From Alteromonas sp. BL110 (GTDB lineage Bacteria > Pseudomonadota > Gammaproteobacteria > Enterobacterales > Alteromonadaceae), in the NCBI RefSeq assembly GCF_003443615.1, contig NZ_CP031967.1, positions 806,001-870,000 on the forward strand: 64,000 nt of DNA, given 5' to 3'. Each line of letters starts with the position of its first letter. Position 1 is the stretch's first letter. Shown piece by piece: positions 26,624 through 36,572 of this stretch. Below the pieces are notes generated by a model. It did not search any database. It was given only the letters and a program-made list of their open reading frames with translations, and had not been told where the DNA came from. The position numbers were made by a program, and so were the translations under genes.

Positions 26624-26651
26624 ATTCATTTACCTACTTGAACCTAAATTA

Positions 26652-27872
26652 CTAGGCGGACTTCTTACGTAATTTACGTAAGCTAATAAACCCTAACCCA
26701 GTGAGAAGTAGAAGGATATGACTAGGCTCACTTACTGCTGTAGGAGCAGCAACAAATTCTGTGATAGGAGTTTGGGTCATCACAACGTTCCCCGAATCAA
26801 CAAACGTTAAGCCAGTTACGAATGCCATATCATCTTCAGGATTTATCATGTTGGATGTGTCGATACCCAAAATACGAAACTCAGACACACCATCAGAATT
26901 GAAAAGGAACTCTTCTTCAGCAAGAAGGTTGCTCTCAAATTCCCAACCATTATTTCCCATTAACCAAAGTTCGTAATCTGCATCGAAACCTGAAGGTAGG
27001 TATACAGAACCAATGTTAGGACCTGATTCGACTACATAGTCGTATCCAATGGCTACATCAGGGTCGATGAAAACTTGTTCTTCCTGTTCAACACTGAAGT
27101 CAAACTCCCAGCCGCCATCTACAACCTCGGTTGGCATAAAAGGATCTACTGACGTACCCGTACCTTCACTAGTTGCATCATCAGAGGCTAAAGAGGCAAC
27201 GCCGTCTCTGAAGTTATATACCCAAATACCAGTTTCACCAACATTAGAACTTTCAGCTAATTCCAAGATTTCTTCTACGCCACTTCCGGGAAGTGAAATG
27301 AAACCTTGTGTGGAAGTTGAAACTCCCGCTTGAGAAGCTGGAGTATATTCACTATCTTCTTCCGCCTCTCTGTATTCTAGTTTTTGATATCTAAACTCGA
27401 CATCAAAATCACCTTCTTGTCCAGTATCATCAGAGCGGTCTATAAGTAGTGCTTGAAACGTATTATAACGGTTATCTTCACTTTCCTGATAGAACGCATC
27501 AGTACTCATCTCACTCCAAGTTACAGCAACTACACCTTCTTGGGGCGAACCAATATAAGTTTGACCGCAACCAAAACAGTCATAATTGCCAGTCGCGGTA
27601 AAAGGGACAATAGAATCGCCGTTGTATGCTAAGCTAGCACTCTCAAGAAACGCTATAGTACCGTACTGCCTAGGACGGAAAATTTCATAGCTGTTATCGC
27701 CGAGTTTCACCTCGAAGGGCAAATTAAACTCAGGAGCCCACTCGGTGTAAGTTTCATCTGTGCCGTAGCCCTCAAGTCCGCCCATTCCACCTATGATGAT
27801 ATTGGCCTGGGTGTTAAATGAAAAACTTGCGAGGGTTAGTGAGGCAACTGCAACAGTGCTTAACCATTTCAT
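26652..27872 (-). CDS. Nidogen-like domain protein with PEP-CTERM anchor
   Basis: A 406-residue exported protein. The signal peptide ends NTQA. The segment from VVAVTWSEMS to YNTFQALLIDRSDD and FDVEFRYQKLEYR (about residues 105-165) fits a nidogen-like (NIDO) domain. The C-terminus reads SEPSHILLLLTGLGF followed by RKLRKK, a PEP-CTERM-type signal: a short EP motif, a hydrophobic helix and a basic tail. Proteins with this tail are cut and sorted by an exosortase and often belong to exopolysaccharide or biofilm systems. No exosortase or polysaccharide gene is in the window. The gene is followed by a terminator and stands alone. Confidence 0.8.
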   Translation of the reverse strand: MKWLSTVAVASLTLASFSFNTQANIIIGGMGGLEGYGTDETYTEWAPEFNLPFEVKLGDNSYEIFRPRQYGTIAFLESASLAYNGDSIVPFTATGNYDCFGCGQTYIGSPQEGVVAVTWSEMSTDAFYQESEDNRYNTFQALLIDRSDDTGQEGDFDVEFRYQKLEYREAEEDSEYTPASQAGVSTSTQGFISLPGSGVEEILELAESSNVGETGIWVYNFRDGVASLASDDATSEGTGTSVDPFMPTEVVDGGWEFDFSVEQEEQVFIDPDVAIGYDYVVESGPNIGSVYLPSGFDADYELWLMGNNGWEFESNLLAEEEFLFNSDGVSEFRILGIDTSNMINPEDDMAFVTGLTFVDSGNVVMTQTPITEFVAAPTAVSEPSHILLLLTGLGFISLRKLRKKSA

Positions 27873-28051
27873 GCTTATAACTTCCTTATACTTTATTTTT
27901 TGTACTTATTTTAAGAAAAATCACTTTAGCAATTTTTGAACCAACATATAAGCAACTGATTATTAATAAGTTAACTGAAAGCTAAATAATAACATGTAAA
28001 GTAATCGGACAAGTTAACCCCATGAATAGATTAAATTTTAATCCTTAAATT

Positions 28052-28082
28052 AAAAAAAGAGAGCTTTCACCCTCTTTTTTAA
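28052..28082 (-). terminator. Terminator of sstT
   Basis: AAAAAAGAG and CTCTTTTTT flank a ten-base loop between the sstT stop and the start of the PEP-CTERM gene; the U-run is on the minus strand. Confidence 0.75.
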
Positions 28083-28108
28083 CTATACCCCTCATTTATA
28101 CAAGCTTA

Positions 28109-29329
28109 TTACTTCAATTCAGCCCTTTCACATGCAGCGGCGGTAAACAAGACATCGGTGGAGCTATTTAGTGCTGTTTCTGCAGAATCTTGTAACACAC
28201 CAACAATAAAGCCCACCGCTACCACCTGCATAGCCACTTCATTAGGTATATTAAACAGGCTACAGGCAAGCGGTATAAGCAATAACGAACCACCTGCAAC
28301 ACCTGAACTTCCACATGCTGATACCGCAGCAATAACGCTTAACAATACAGCAGTAGGGAAATCTACAGAAATACCTAAGGTGTTAACCGCAGCCAGCGTC
28401 AACACGGTAATTGTAATCGCAGCCCCAGCCATATTTATAGTAGCGCCTAACGGAATGGATACCGAGTAGGTGTCCTCATCTAGCTTTAAGCGTTTGCACA
28501 GTGCCATGTTTACCGGAATGTTGGCGGCAGAACTACGGGTGAAAAATGCCGTAATGCCGCTTTCTTTTAAGCATTTAAACACCAAAGGGTACGGATTCTT
28601 TTTCGTTGCCAAAAAGACTAACAGCGGGTTGGTTACTAGTGCGATAAACAGCATTGCGCCTATCAGTACCGTTAGTAGATGCGAGTAGCCGAGCAGGGCT
28701 TCGAAACCTGTCGTCGCGATGGTATTGGCTACCAAACCGAAAATACCAAATGGCGCAAGCCTGATAACAAAACTCACTACGGTTGTTACACTGTCTGCCA
28801 TATTTTGCAGCAGTGCTTTCGTTGCCTCGCTAGCGTGTCGAAGGCCTAAACCTAGACCTACAGCCCAGGTAAGAATACCAATATAGTTTCCATTTACTAG
28901 CGCATTCACCGGGTTATCTACCATGTTATAAAGCAACGTGGTAAGCACTTCCGACACCCCTTTTGGTGCAGCTTGACTAACTTCTGAAGTTACTAAACTC
29001 AGGCTTGTAGGAAAAGCGAAACTCGCCAACACCGCAGTGAGCGCAGCCAGTAACGTACCTACGAGGTACAGCACCAAAACGGGTTTGATGAAGGTTTGCT
29101 CGTTTTGCTTGTGATTGGCAATGGACGCCATGACCAAAACAAACACTAACAGAGGCGCAATCGCTTTAAGGGCCCTTACGAATAAGCTCCCCAACAGCCC
29201 TGCTGATTGAGCAGCTGAAGGTGAAAAACTCGCTATCGCAATACCACATACAATACCGATGATAATTTGCAGTACCAAACTGCCATTCATGTAGCGCTGA
29301 AACAAGCTTGGGCGTGATGTTGAATCCAT
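28109..29329 (-). CDS. sstT: Serine/threonine:Na+ symporter
   Basis: A 406-residue dicarboxylate/amino acid:cation symporter with about eight helices and two re-entrant loops. It lines up with E. coli SstT from its first residues ([31 protein letters not shown]), and has the DAACS landmarks [30 protein letters not shown] and [18 protein letters not shown]. It imports L-serine and L-threonine with sodium. The ATG at 29329 fits the family length; an upstream ATG at 29365 adds twelve residues without clear support. Transcribed alone. Confidence 0.93.
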   Translation of the reverse strand: MDSTSRPSLFQRYMNGSLVLQIIIGIVCGIAIASFSPSAAQSAGLLGSLFVRALKAIAPLLVFVLVMASIANHKQNEQTFIKPVLVLYLVGTLLAALTAVLASFAFPTSLSLVTSEVSQAAPKGVSEVLTTLLYNMVDNPVNALVNGNYIGILTWAVGLGLGLRHASEATKALLQNMADSVTTVVSFVIRLAPFGIFGLVANTIATTGFEALLGYSHLLTVLIGAMLFIALVTNPLLVFLATKKNPYPLVFKCLKESGITAFFTRSSAANIPVNMALCKRLKLDEDTYSVSIPLGATINMAGAAITITVLTLAAVNTLGISVDFPTAVLLSVIAAVSACGSSGVAGGSLLLIPLACSLFNIPNEVAMQVVAVGFIVGVLQDSAETALNSSTDVLFTAAACERAELK

Positions 29330-29443
29330 AAATGTTGGTCCATTATTATTTTGACGAAGCACCATAAAGGATAACGTTACACAAATGAACCTGTTTAGTC
29401 TTAGTTACACGCAAATAACCGCACGCTGGCCGTTTATGAGGGT

Positions 29444-30865
29444 TTACATGCCTTTAAGTATCTTTTGCGTATAAGACGTCCACTCATAAATAGGGATCTC
29501 TTCGTCAATATAATAGTCTGGCTGAATGCCCACTCCATCAATGGCCATGTGGGGGATGCGCAAACTTTTGGTTAGACTGTAATGCAAAGTAAAAGTACCG
29601 CTCGGCGAATCAGTTTGATACATATTAGAGATATCAAGTACACCTGCGGTGGTTTGCCCAAACAACTTTACTTTCTTGCTTTGTTTAGCCGCCAGCAAGA
29701 ACTGCTCAGCGGTACTGCCATTACTCGAATCTACAAGTACGCCTATACTTTTTGGCAAGGGTTCAATTTTATCAAATGTCTCTACTGTTACATCTTCACC
29801 AATATTGATGTAGCTACCAATGTGTTGCTGAAGTATGTCGTACCCGTCTTTGGCCCATTGCTTTTCTTCGTCACTAAAATGAGGGTTTTGCAAAAAGCCG
29901 AGCATTCTAGAATTGTTAAGCTCGGTGGATAAGTATTCCACGCCTACAGTGCGAATAGGGTTGGTGTATAAAATTGGTAGCAAAGAAGCATAGCTTGCAT
30001 CACTACCACCACCGTTTCCTCGGATGTCGATAATGAGGTTTTCGGTTTCTAAAATCGTATCCAGGTGCTCAGCGATAACCCCGTCGATATCTTTTTTGAA
30101 GGCATGGTCGAAAGACGGTATGCGAACTAATACTGTGTTCACTGAAATTTTTTCGAATAGCGGAGCCTTTGTACTTAGTAGGCGAACATAGCGTGTTATT
30201 TCAGGCGACGATTCTTGTCGCGGCTCCTCTCGCGACATAACGATAAAGCTATTGCCCAACACCACGTCATTGTTACCCAAGAGTGTCATGGTATCGATTT
30301 GTCGGGCGGAGTGATCGCCCATAAAAAACGTCACTTTTGCAGTATTGCTGTCTGCAGGGTCGTTAAGGATGAACTTTACTTGTCCCGCCTTCCATGAAGG
30401 GTTGGTACTTTCAACGATATAAGCCTTATGGACATTACCCTCTTTTTTAAGCGCAACCGTATAGCTTGAGAATTGCCAGATCCCTTCAAGGGTTTCGTCA
30501 CGTTGGCTTTTCAAATACTGTTTAAATGCCGATAAGTCGAAATCATGCACTACCGATTCGGGTACCGCTTCCTCTGAACCATTCGTATTTAGCGCAAGAC
30601 CAATGTGCCCCTTGCGAAAAAATGTAAGCCAGTCGCTAAGCACCGTGTGGCATTGCGCTTCACTTTTCGCGCTTTGTATCCGAGTAAGAGTGGCATTATT
30701 GTGGGCGGAATAAAGGTCCTGCCCGTTTTTCTCGACGCTATATTGAAAACCAGCATCGTTATTTTCAAATGTGCTTTTTAGCCATGTAAACTCACTTTCA
30801 CACTGAAAGGTACTACCAAACGAACAGAAAGAGGCAAAAAGAGGGAATATTGCAAATCGTTTCAC
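29444..30865 (-). CDS. S41 family peptidase (tail-specific protease-like)
   Basis: A 473-residue exported protein (signal peptide MKRFAIFPLFASFCSFGS). The C-terminal half has the S41 core: LIIDIRGNGGGSDASYASLL, then SIGVLVDSSNGSTAEQFLLAAKQSKKVKLFGQTTAGV, where the Ser in SNGSTAEQ fills the catalytic position. It lacks an obvious PDZ domain; the N-terminal 240 residues are a separate beta-rich part that may regulate access. Members cleave unstructured or hydrophobic C-termini, but the substrate is unknown. Several cysteines lie near the N-terminus. It is upstream of sstT on the same strand, 78 bases away; co-transcription is possible. Confidence 0.85.
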   Translation of the reverse strand: MKRFAIFPLFASFCSFGSTFQCESEFTWLKSTFENNDAGFQYSVEKNGQDLYSAHNNATLTRIQSAKSEAQCHTVLSDWLTFFRKGHIGLALNTNGSEEAVPESVVHDFDLSAFKQYLKSQRDETLEGIWQFSSYTVALKKEGNVHKAYIVESTNPSWKAGQVKFILNDPADSNTAKVTFFMGDHSARQIDTMTLLGNNDVVLGNSFIVMSREEPRQESSPEITRYVRLLSTKAPLFEKISVNTVLVRIPSFDHAFKKDIDGVIAEHLDTILETENLIIDIRGNGGGSDASYASLLPILYTNPIRTVGVEYLSTELNNSRMLGFLQNPHFSDEEKQWAKDGYDILQQHIGSYINIGEDVTVETFDKIEPLPKSIGVLVDSSNGSTAEQFLLAAKQSKKVKLFGQTTAGVLDISNMYQTDSPSGTFTLHYSLTKSLRIPHMAIDGVGIQPDYYIDEEIPIYEWTSYTQKILKGM

Positions 30866-30989
30866 TGTTTATGATGTCCATATCTACTTTTGATAACGAT
30901 AAAGTATCATAAAACCATGATCTTGCGAGCATTTACCAAGCACATACTTTTAAACAAACGTTTTAGCTACTAATTCCTAAGCGGTGAGT

Positions 30990-33900
30990 TCACCCCACCG
31001 CATAAGGCTTTTCTAGTGCACTTAAACCTACACCGTTGCGTTTAATCACTTTAAGCTGAGTAGGAATACGCTCTTTCATGGCTTCAATATGGCTTATCAC
31101 ACCAATCATTTTTCCACTGGCATTTAAGTTGTCTAGGGCATCAAGGGCCACATCCAAAGTTTCTGCATCCAGGGTGCCAAAGCCTTCATCTAAAAACAGC
31201 GAATCGATGCTGGTTTTGTGACTGACCAAGTCAGATAAAGCTAAAGCCAGCGCTAGGCTCACTAAGAAACTTTCTCCGCCAGACAGGGTTTTGGTATCTC
31301 GCACTACGTCGCCTTGCCAGGTGTCTAATACACTCAAACCCAACCCCTCGTTTTCTTTTCGAATGAGTTGATAGCGACCGTGTAATTTATCAAGCTGCTG
31401 ATTAGCAAGCTGCACTAAGTTGTCCAACGTAAGCCCTTGCGCAAAACGTCTGAATTTGTCACCGCTCGCCGAACCAATTAACGAGTGCAGGTAAGTAATA
31501 TCGTCATAATAGGCATCGAATGCAGCCATCTCTTCTACAAGCTGCTGCTGCTTTTCACGGGCTTGATTGTTAGTGCTTAGCTGCTGTTCAATTTGCCCTA
31601 GGGAAGATAACAGGGTGTCACGCTGCCCGGCTTGCTGGGTGATTTTCGTATCGAGCCACTGTGCACCGTGCTCTTCTAACTCGCTCTGCCACTGCGCTGC
31701 GTTAGCATGGGCTTTCAGCGATTGCCGTGTAGCCAGCGCGTTTTCTAGCTTTAAGTCTGCTTGTTGTTTTTGCTGCGTTAATCGCTTTTGCAGTGCAAGC
31801 AAGGTGTGACGGGTATCTTCGTCTAAGAGCGCATTGCTAAACGCCTGCTCATCGTCAAATGGGCTGCTCGCCAACTGACGGTTAAAGTGCTCTATTGCTT
31901 CTGTAAGTGCCAGTTCTTTTTCGTTTAATTGTTCGTTTAACTGAGCAATTTCTGCTTCTAAACGAGACAAAATAGTGTCCGTTTGTTGCAGGCGAGATTT
32001 GCATTCATCTACGCTTCGTTCAGCCTTTTCTTGGGCAGCGCCTGCCTTATTCCTTGTTTCAGCAATATTGCCTTCAGGAAATACGTTTAAGCGTGAATCA
32101 CGCAGCGCCTTTAAACTATTATCTAGCTCCACAAGCTCTTCAGATACATCCTTCAGCTGATTCTCAGCGCTTTCGATGTCTCGGTTAAGCACAAGCAAGG
32201 TACTGCCTACCTCTTGCAACTCATTTTTAAGTTTGGCGTGTAGCTGATGATTGTGTTTATAGGTTTTAAGCGCTTTGGCTTTTTCATTTAACCATTTGGT
32301 GATTCCATCAATAGACAGATTGTGAATGTCGGCACCGTGCGCCGACATAGTCTCGCTGAGCGCTAAAATACTATTGTTAATCCCTTGTGTTTTGTTCTCT
32401 AGCTCCACATTGCGTTCGGTGAACTGCTTTCCTAAGGTTTCGCGCTGCTGCAGCGAAACAGCATGCTCTGACTGTTTGGCTTGTAGCAACTGTTGCGCCT
32501 CATTTTTAGCCTGCAGTGCAGCATTTAAAGCTTGCTCGCACTCTTCTAAACGTGTTAATTGGGCACTAATGTCATCAAGACGGGTTTTAAACTGTTCGGT
32601 AAATTGAGCGACGCTTTGCGATGTATTAATGTCGACCTTTTCAAAGCTCGGTATATCAGCGCTAAGTACGTTTGAAAGCTGCTGCCACTTTTCTAGCAGC
32701 GTATCTCGTTGAGCGCTTGCCTGTTCTAGCTGCTTATCAACCTGAGTAAGGGTGTATTCAGTGTGTGTAACGCTTTCTTTTGCCCGCGCCCCTTGCTGCT
32801 CAATATCATCTAACTGCTGCTTTAAGCTATCTCGCTTTTGAATAGTTTCAGGCACATCTATAGCCACGCTAGACGTGGTGTGCTCGTTAGCCCCACAAAC
32901 AGGGCATGGCTCGCCACTTTTTAACTGTGCGCGCAGGTGCGCCACTTCAGCATCCAGGGCGATAAGCGCCTCTATGTCTTTTAAATTACTACGAGTTTGC
33001 TTGTAGGCGTCAACCAAGGCTTGGCGGTCAGATTGCTGCTGGGCTAGTTGCTTCGTTAAGTCTTCTTTCTGTGCACTCCGCGATACTTTGTCTTGCTCTA
33101 GAGCCAAATATTGCTGTTGAATATGCCCTAGCTGTAACACGTTATCCCAATGATGAAGCTTGGTATCGCGCTCTTGCTGAAGGCTTGCTTTGCTGGTCGC
33201 ACTAGCACTATTAGTATCAGTTAGTTTATCAGATAGCGCGGCGTGAAGTGCCTTTTCGCACTCGGCAACTTGCGCGTTTTTGTCATCGAATGTCTGCGTT
33301 AAGGTGTTTAACGACTCATTTGTTATTGCAATAGCTTCATCTAGGGATGAAAGCGCCTGACGATCATTCTTTACACTTTGTGTCAGTGTTTCTAACTGCT
33401 TCTGATCATGTTCAATATGGCGCGCCGTTTCACTCCAGCCACTTATAAATTCTGCAATGCCGCTAAGTGAATGATGTTCATTCAAGTAGGTTTCAAGTTC
33501 ACCAAGCTTGGTCTTGTTATCTGCCGAAGCGTTCTCTATTTCTGTGCGCTTCAGTGTTAACGCGTTTATTGACTGTCTTAAACTTGCCGCGCTTTCGTTT
33601 GCTTTTTGCTGTTCAGTAGTGAGCTGCGCTATTTGGTTATCAAGCGGCACCACCTGCTCGTTTATGCGCTTTTCAAGCTCACTGCTTTGTTGCTTTGTAT
33701 GCGCTAGCGCTTTTTCGGCATGGGTTACTTCTGAACTAAGTTGTGCCTTTTGCGTTTTTAAGTCGGGAAGCTGCGTAGCTTTCTCGTCGAGCCTTTCTTT
33801 ATAACGGGTTACATCCTGCTGAAGGGCCTTTCTTTGCAAAAATGGCAAGCGAAGCTTTTCAGCCGGCTCGCTTTGAGTTAGAAGATCAAGCTCATGCTTC

Positions 33901-34727
33901 GCCTCATTGATGGCGTTATTCGCGGCCTGCTGCGCTTCACTGGCTTCTTTAATGGCGAGCTCGTTGGCGTTAAACGCATGTTGCCACTGCTGTTGCTTTT
34001 GCAGTTCAGTAAGTGTTTGGTTAAACGCTGCGACTTGGTTCTTGGTTTGTGCTTGTTCATCTTCAAGCTGAGTGATTTGCTCGTCGCTAAGTAAGGTTAC
34101 GCCTTCTAGCTTTATCTCAAACTCTTTTTTCTTTTGTTTAGCGTCACTAAATTGCTGATGTACCGCCTGTGATATCTGCCCGTAAATTTCGGTGCCGGTT
34201 AACTCTTCAAGCAGCTCGGCTCGGTCGGCCTCGTTAGCATTTAAGAATGCAGCAAAATCGCCTTGCGACAACATCATAGACTTGGTGAAACGGGCAAAAT
34301 TAAGGCCGGTCAGCTTTTCAATCTCTTCACTTTTCGGCCTAACCTGAGTGGCTAATACCTTGCCGCTTTCAACTTCAGCAAGCTCAACATCGGCACTTTG
34401 CAGATTACCGTCAACTTTCCCTCTGGCCCGACGCATACTCCAAAACGCACGATATGCTTTACCCTTAATATCAAACTCAACCTCCGCCAAACACTCCGCC
34501 GTGCCGCGAGTCATGATGTCGTTGTTTGACGTTGAAATTGGCCCCAAGCGAGGGGTTTGGTGATAAAGCGCTAAACATATGGCATCAAGCAGCGTGGTTT
34601 TACCCGCCCCTGTAGGGCCAGTAATGGCAAACAGGCCATTGTCGATAAACGGCGACTGGGTGAAATCTATCTTCCACTCCCCTTTTAGGGCGTTTAAGTT
34701 TTTAAGGCGTAAGGTCAATATTCTCAT
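30990..34727 (-). CDS. sbcC: Exonuclease subunit SbcC
   Basis: A 1245-residue SMC/Rad50-like ATPase, the partner of SbcD nuclease. It starts MRILTLRLKNLNALKGEWKI as in E. coli. Walker A is [15 protein letters not shown] near the N-terminus; a long coiled coil follows, with the zinc-hook CPVC at about residue 605; the return coil ends in signature TLSGGESFLVSLALALALSDL and Walker B SLFLDEGFGTLD. SbcCD cuts DNA hairpins and palindromes and processes blocked ends at replication forks. I placed the start at 34727, four bases after the sbcD stop, because it begins exactly at the conserved sequence; the open frame to 34781 overlaps sbcD. Confidence 0.95.
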   Translation of the reverse strand: MRILTLRLKNLNALKGEWKIDFTQSPFIDNGLFAITGPTGAGKTTLLDAICLALYHQTPRLGPISTSNNDIMTRGTAECLAEVEFDIKGKAYRAFWSMRRARGKVDGNLQSADVELAEVESGKVLATQVRPKSEEIEKLTGLNFARFTKSMMLSQGDFAAFLNANEADRAELLEELTGTEIYGQISQAVHQQFSDAKQKKKEFEIKLEGVTLLSDEQITQLEDEQAQTKNQVAAFNQTLTELQKQQQWQHAFNANELAIKEASEAQQAANNAINEAKHELDLLTQSEPAEKLRLPFLQRKALQQDVTRYKERLDEKATQLPDLKTQKAQLSSEVTHAEKALAHTKQQSSELEKRINEQVVPLDNQIAQLTTEQQKANESAASLRQSINALTLKRTEIENASADNKTKLGELETYLNEHHSLSGIAEFISGWSETARHIEHDQKQLETLTQSVKNDRQALSSLDEAIAITNESLNTLTQTFDDKNAQVAECEKALHAALSDKLTDTNSASATSKASLQQERDTKLHHWDNVLQLGHIQQQYLALEQDKVSRSAQKEDLTKQLAQQQSDRQALVDAYKQTRSNLKDIEALIALDAEVAHLRAQLKSGEPCPVCGANEHTTSSVAIDVPETIQKRDSLKQQLDDIEQQGARAKESVTHTEYTLTQVDKQLEQASAQRDTLLEKWQQLSNVLSADIPSFEKVDINTSQSVAQFTEQFKTRLDDISAQLTRLEECEQALNAALQAKNEAQQLLQAKQSEHAVSLQQRETLGKQFTERNVELENKTQGINNSILALSETMSAHGADIHNLSIDGITKWLNEKAKALKTYKHNHQLHAKLKNELQEVGSTLLVLNRDIESAENQLKDVSEELVELDNSLKALRDSRLNVFPEGNIAETRNKAGAAQEKAERSVDECKSRLQQTDTILSRLEAEIAQLNEQLNEKELALTEAIEHFNRQLASSPFDDEQAFSNALLDEDTRHTLLALQKRLTQQKQQADLKLENALATRQSLKAHANAAQWQSELEEHGAQWLDTKITQQAGQRDTLLSSLGQIEQQLSTNNQAREKQQQLVEEMAAFDAYYDDITYLHSLIGSASGDKFRRFAQGLTLDNLVQLANQQLDKLHGRYQLIRKENEGLGLSVLDTWQGDVVRDTKTLSGGESFLVSLALALALSDLVSHKTSIDSLFLDEGFGTLDAETLDVALDALDNLNASGKMIGVISHIEAMKERIPTQLKVIKRNGVGLSALEKPYAVG

Positions 34728-34731
34728 TGTA

Positions 34732-36330
34732 TTACTCGCCCTTCCCTTTGTGACCGTGTTGTTGAGCATCGCCTTGCTCAAGCTCTGCCTTACCTATTTC
34801 CGTTGATGTAGAATAACTTTCATTCTGCGAAGACGCTCCAGCGCTAGTTTTACGGGCTGCACGTGGTAGCGATATTTCACCTGACACGTCGACATCTTCA
34901 TCATTAGTGTGAACCCGCTCTACCGCTTCATTGAACAGCTGTCTTATCCTGTTTATGCGTGAAGCGCTTTTCTCTGAAGCTGCTTCTTCAGTTTCTCCGG
35001 CACTTTGGTCGTCACCTAGAAGGATTTCTTGTGCTGGTTCACTTATTGAATTATCTCCTATGCTCTCCAATGCCAAACGCGCTTCAAATACATCGTTTAC
35101 CGACAGTTCGCTAAGCTTAACGTTTTGCTTTTCCGTTAAACTATTTGCCGTGCGCTTACGCTTGCGTTTCAACTGCAAGATTTCAGCGTTTTTTCCCTCT
35201 AATAAGCCCTGAATACGTTGCTGTAGATCAGTCAGATAGTCTTCTGTTTCAACTTCAATGCATAACCACACTGGGTCTTTAGGGCTAATTGCGTTTTCCG
35301 TGGCGCTAAGGGTTTTATTCAACTCGCTAACGGCTTTATCCACTTCGCTAACGGCATCATCTGTTTGAGAAGCTAGCGCGATAGCTTCGCTTTCATTAAT
35401 GGCCGCCTCAATCGCTTTTAAGTCACCTTTTATGACTTCCATGGCCTGAAAGCGCGGTACCGGTAGCGTTGAGATAGTTGGCGTTGTGCTTTCAGATTCA
35501 AACGAAACTAACACCACTTGCTTTTGCGTGTTCAGCTCATCAAAACTAAGTGGTATGGGCGAGCCTGAATAGCGAATATGTTCGGCTTTTGCTACTTTCT
35601 GTGGCCTATGAATATGCCCCAGCGCAATGTAATCGGCGGGCGGAAACCCTTTAGCGTCAAAGCCTTCAAGGGTGCCAATGTAAATATCACGCACACTTTC
35701 TGACTGACTCACGCCTAAAGCAGTTAAGTGCCCTGTAGCAATAATAGGAATGGCAGCGCTATTTTTGCTGCCCTCTTTTATTCTCTTTTCTTCCATTAAG
35801 GCGCGCAATGACAGCGCTTCATTATAAAGCGCCACGTAATGCTGCTTTATCGCATCGCCCAGCGCTTGGCGCTTGTCAGTGGCGCTTTGCCCTGCCTCAC
35901 TGACTAGTACATCACGTGGGCGAATAAAGGGAACAGCACACAGTACGGCACTAGGTAGCCCCTTGCGATCATTAAGCGTGATGACTTGTTCACTTATTTC
36001 GCCATACGTACTAGCTATAACGTGGCTATTTAAATATTTCAGCAGCGCCTTACTTTCGTTTAACACCGACACTGAATCGTGGTTTCCACCTAACACTACC
36101 AGTGTACAACTCATGCCTTGTAGTTCACCGATGAACCCGTGGTAAAGTTCTCTGGCATAGCTAGGCGGCGTGCCCGTATCAAACACATCACCCGCGACAA
36201 TAATCGCATCTATTTGATGCGTTTCTACTTGTTGAAGAAGCCATTTGAGGAAGGTGGCATGTTCGTTTTTGCGGCTTTTCGTAAAAAAACTCTGACCTAA
36301 GTGCCAGTCAGATGTATGCAATATTTTCAT
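34732..36330 (-). CDS. sbcD: Exonuclease subunit SbcD, with C-terminal extension
   Basis: A 532-residue metallophosphatase-type nuclease, subunit of SbcCD. The motifs are complete: DWHLG (residue 8), GDVFDTG (48), GGNHDS (81), ATGHLTA (198) and GHIHRP (238). E. coli SbcD has about 400 residues; here an extra segment around residues 310-352 (AVSEVDKAVSELNKTLSATE) and a roughly 105-residue acidic, low-complexity tail after residue 425 account for the difference. The extra parts look disordered and are not needed for the fold. The start MKILHTSDWHLGQ is standard. Operon with sbcC, four bases apart. Confidence 0.93.
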   Translation of the reverse strand: MKILHTSDWHLGQSFFTKSRKNEHATFLKWLLQQVETHQIDAIIVAGDVFDTGTPPSYARELYHGFIGELQGMSCTLVVLGGNHDSVSVLNESKALLKYLNSHVIASTYGEISEQVITLNDRKGLPSAVLCAVPFIRPRDVLVSEAGQSATDKRQALGDAIKQHYVALYNEALSLRALMEEKRIKEGSKNSAAIPIIATGHLTALGVSQSESVRDIYIGTLEGFDAKGFPPADYIALGHIHRPQKVAKAEHIRYSGSPIPLSFDELNTQKQVVLVSFESESTTPTISTLPVPRFQAMEVIKGDLKAIEAAINESEAIALASQTDDAVSEVDKAVSELNKTLSATENAISPKDPVWLCIEVETEDYLTDLQQRIQGLLEGKNAEILQLKRKRKRTANSLTEKQNVKLSELSVNDVFEARLALESIGDNSISEPAQEILLGDDQSAGETEEAASEKSASRINRIRQLFNEAVERVHTNDEDVDVSGEISLPRAARKTSAGASSQNESYSTSTEIGKAELEQGDAQQHGHKGKGE

Positions 36331-36572
36331 GTAGAAGTGAACCAGGCTTGTTGCATTGGAGATAGAGAAACGCTTTGGGCGCTGCGGTCTGAAGATCTAG
36401 TTCAACACACCGTTCAGCAACTATAGAGATTTTGTGGTTTTATGACAATGGTTTGATAACTCGGTTACTGGCCTTAATTCTCTTATGCCACGCGTGTCTA
36501 AATGTTCGCTTCGCAAAGAATGCAGGTGGAATAACCCAGCACGTGCAATCTTTTAGTCTGCACAAGAATAAT

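Noticed and set aside
31567..34094. Several plus-strand frames inside sbcC
   Set aside because: They are Cys/Ser-rich shadows of the coiled-coil coding sequence on the other strand.
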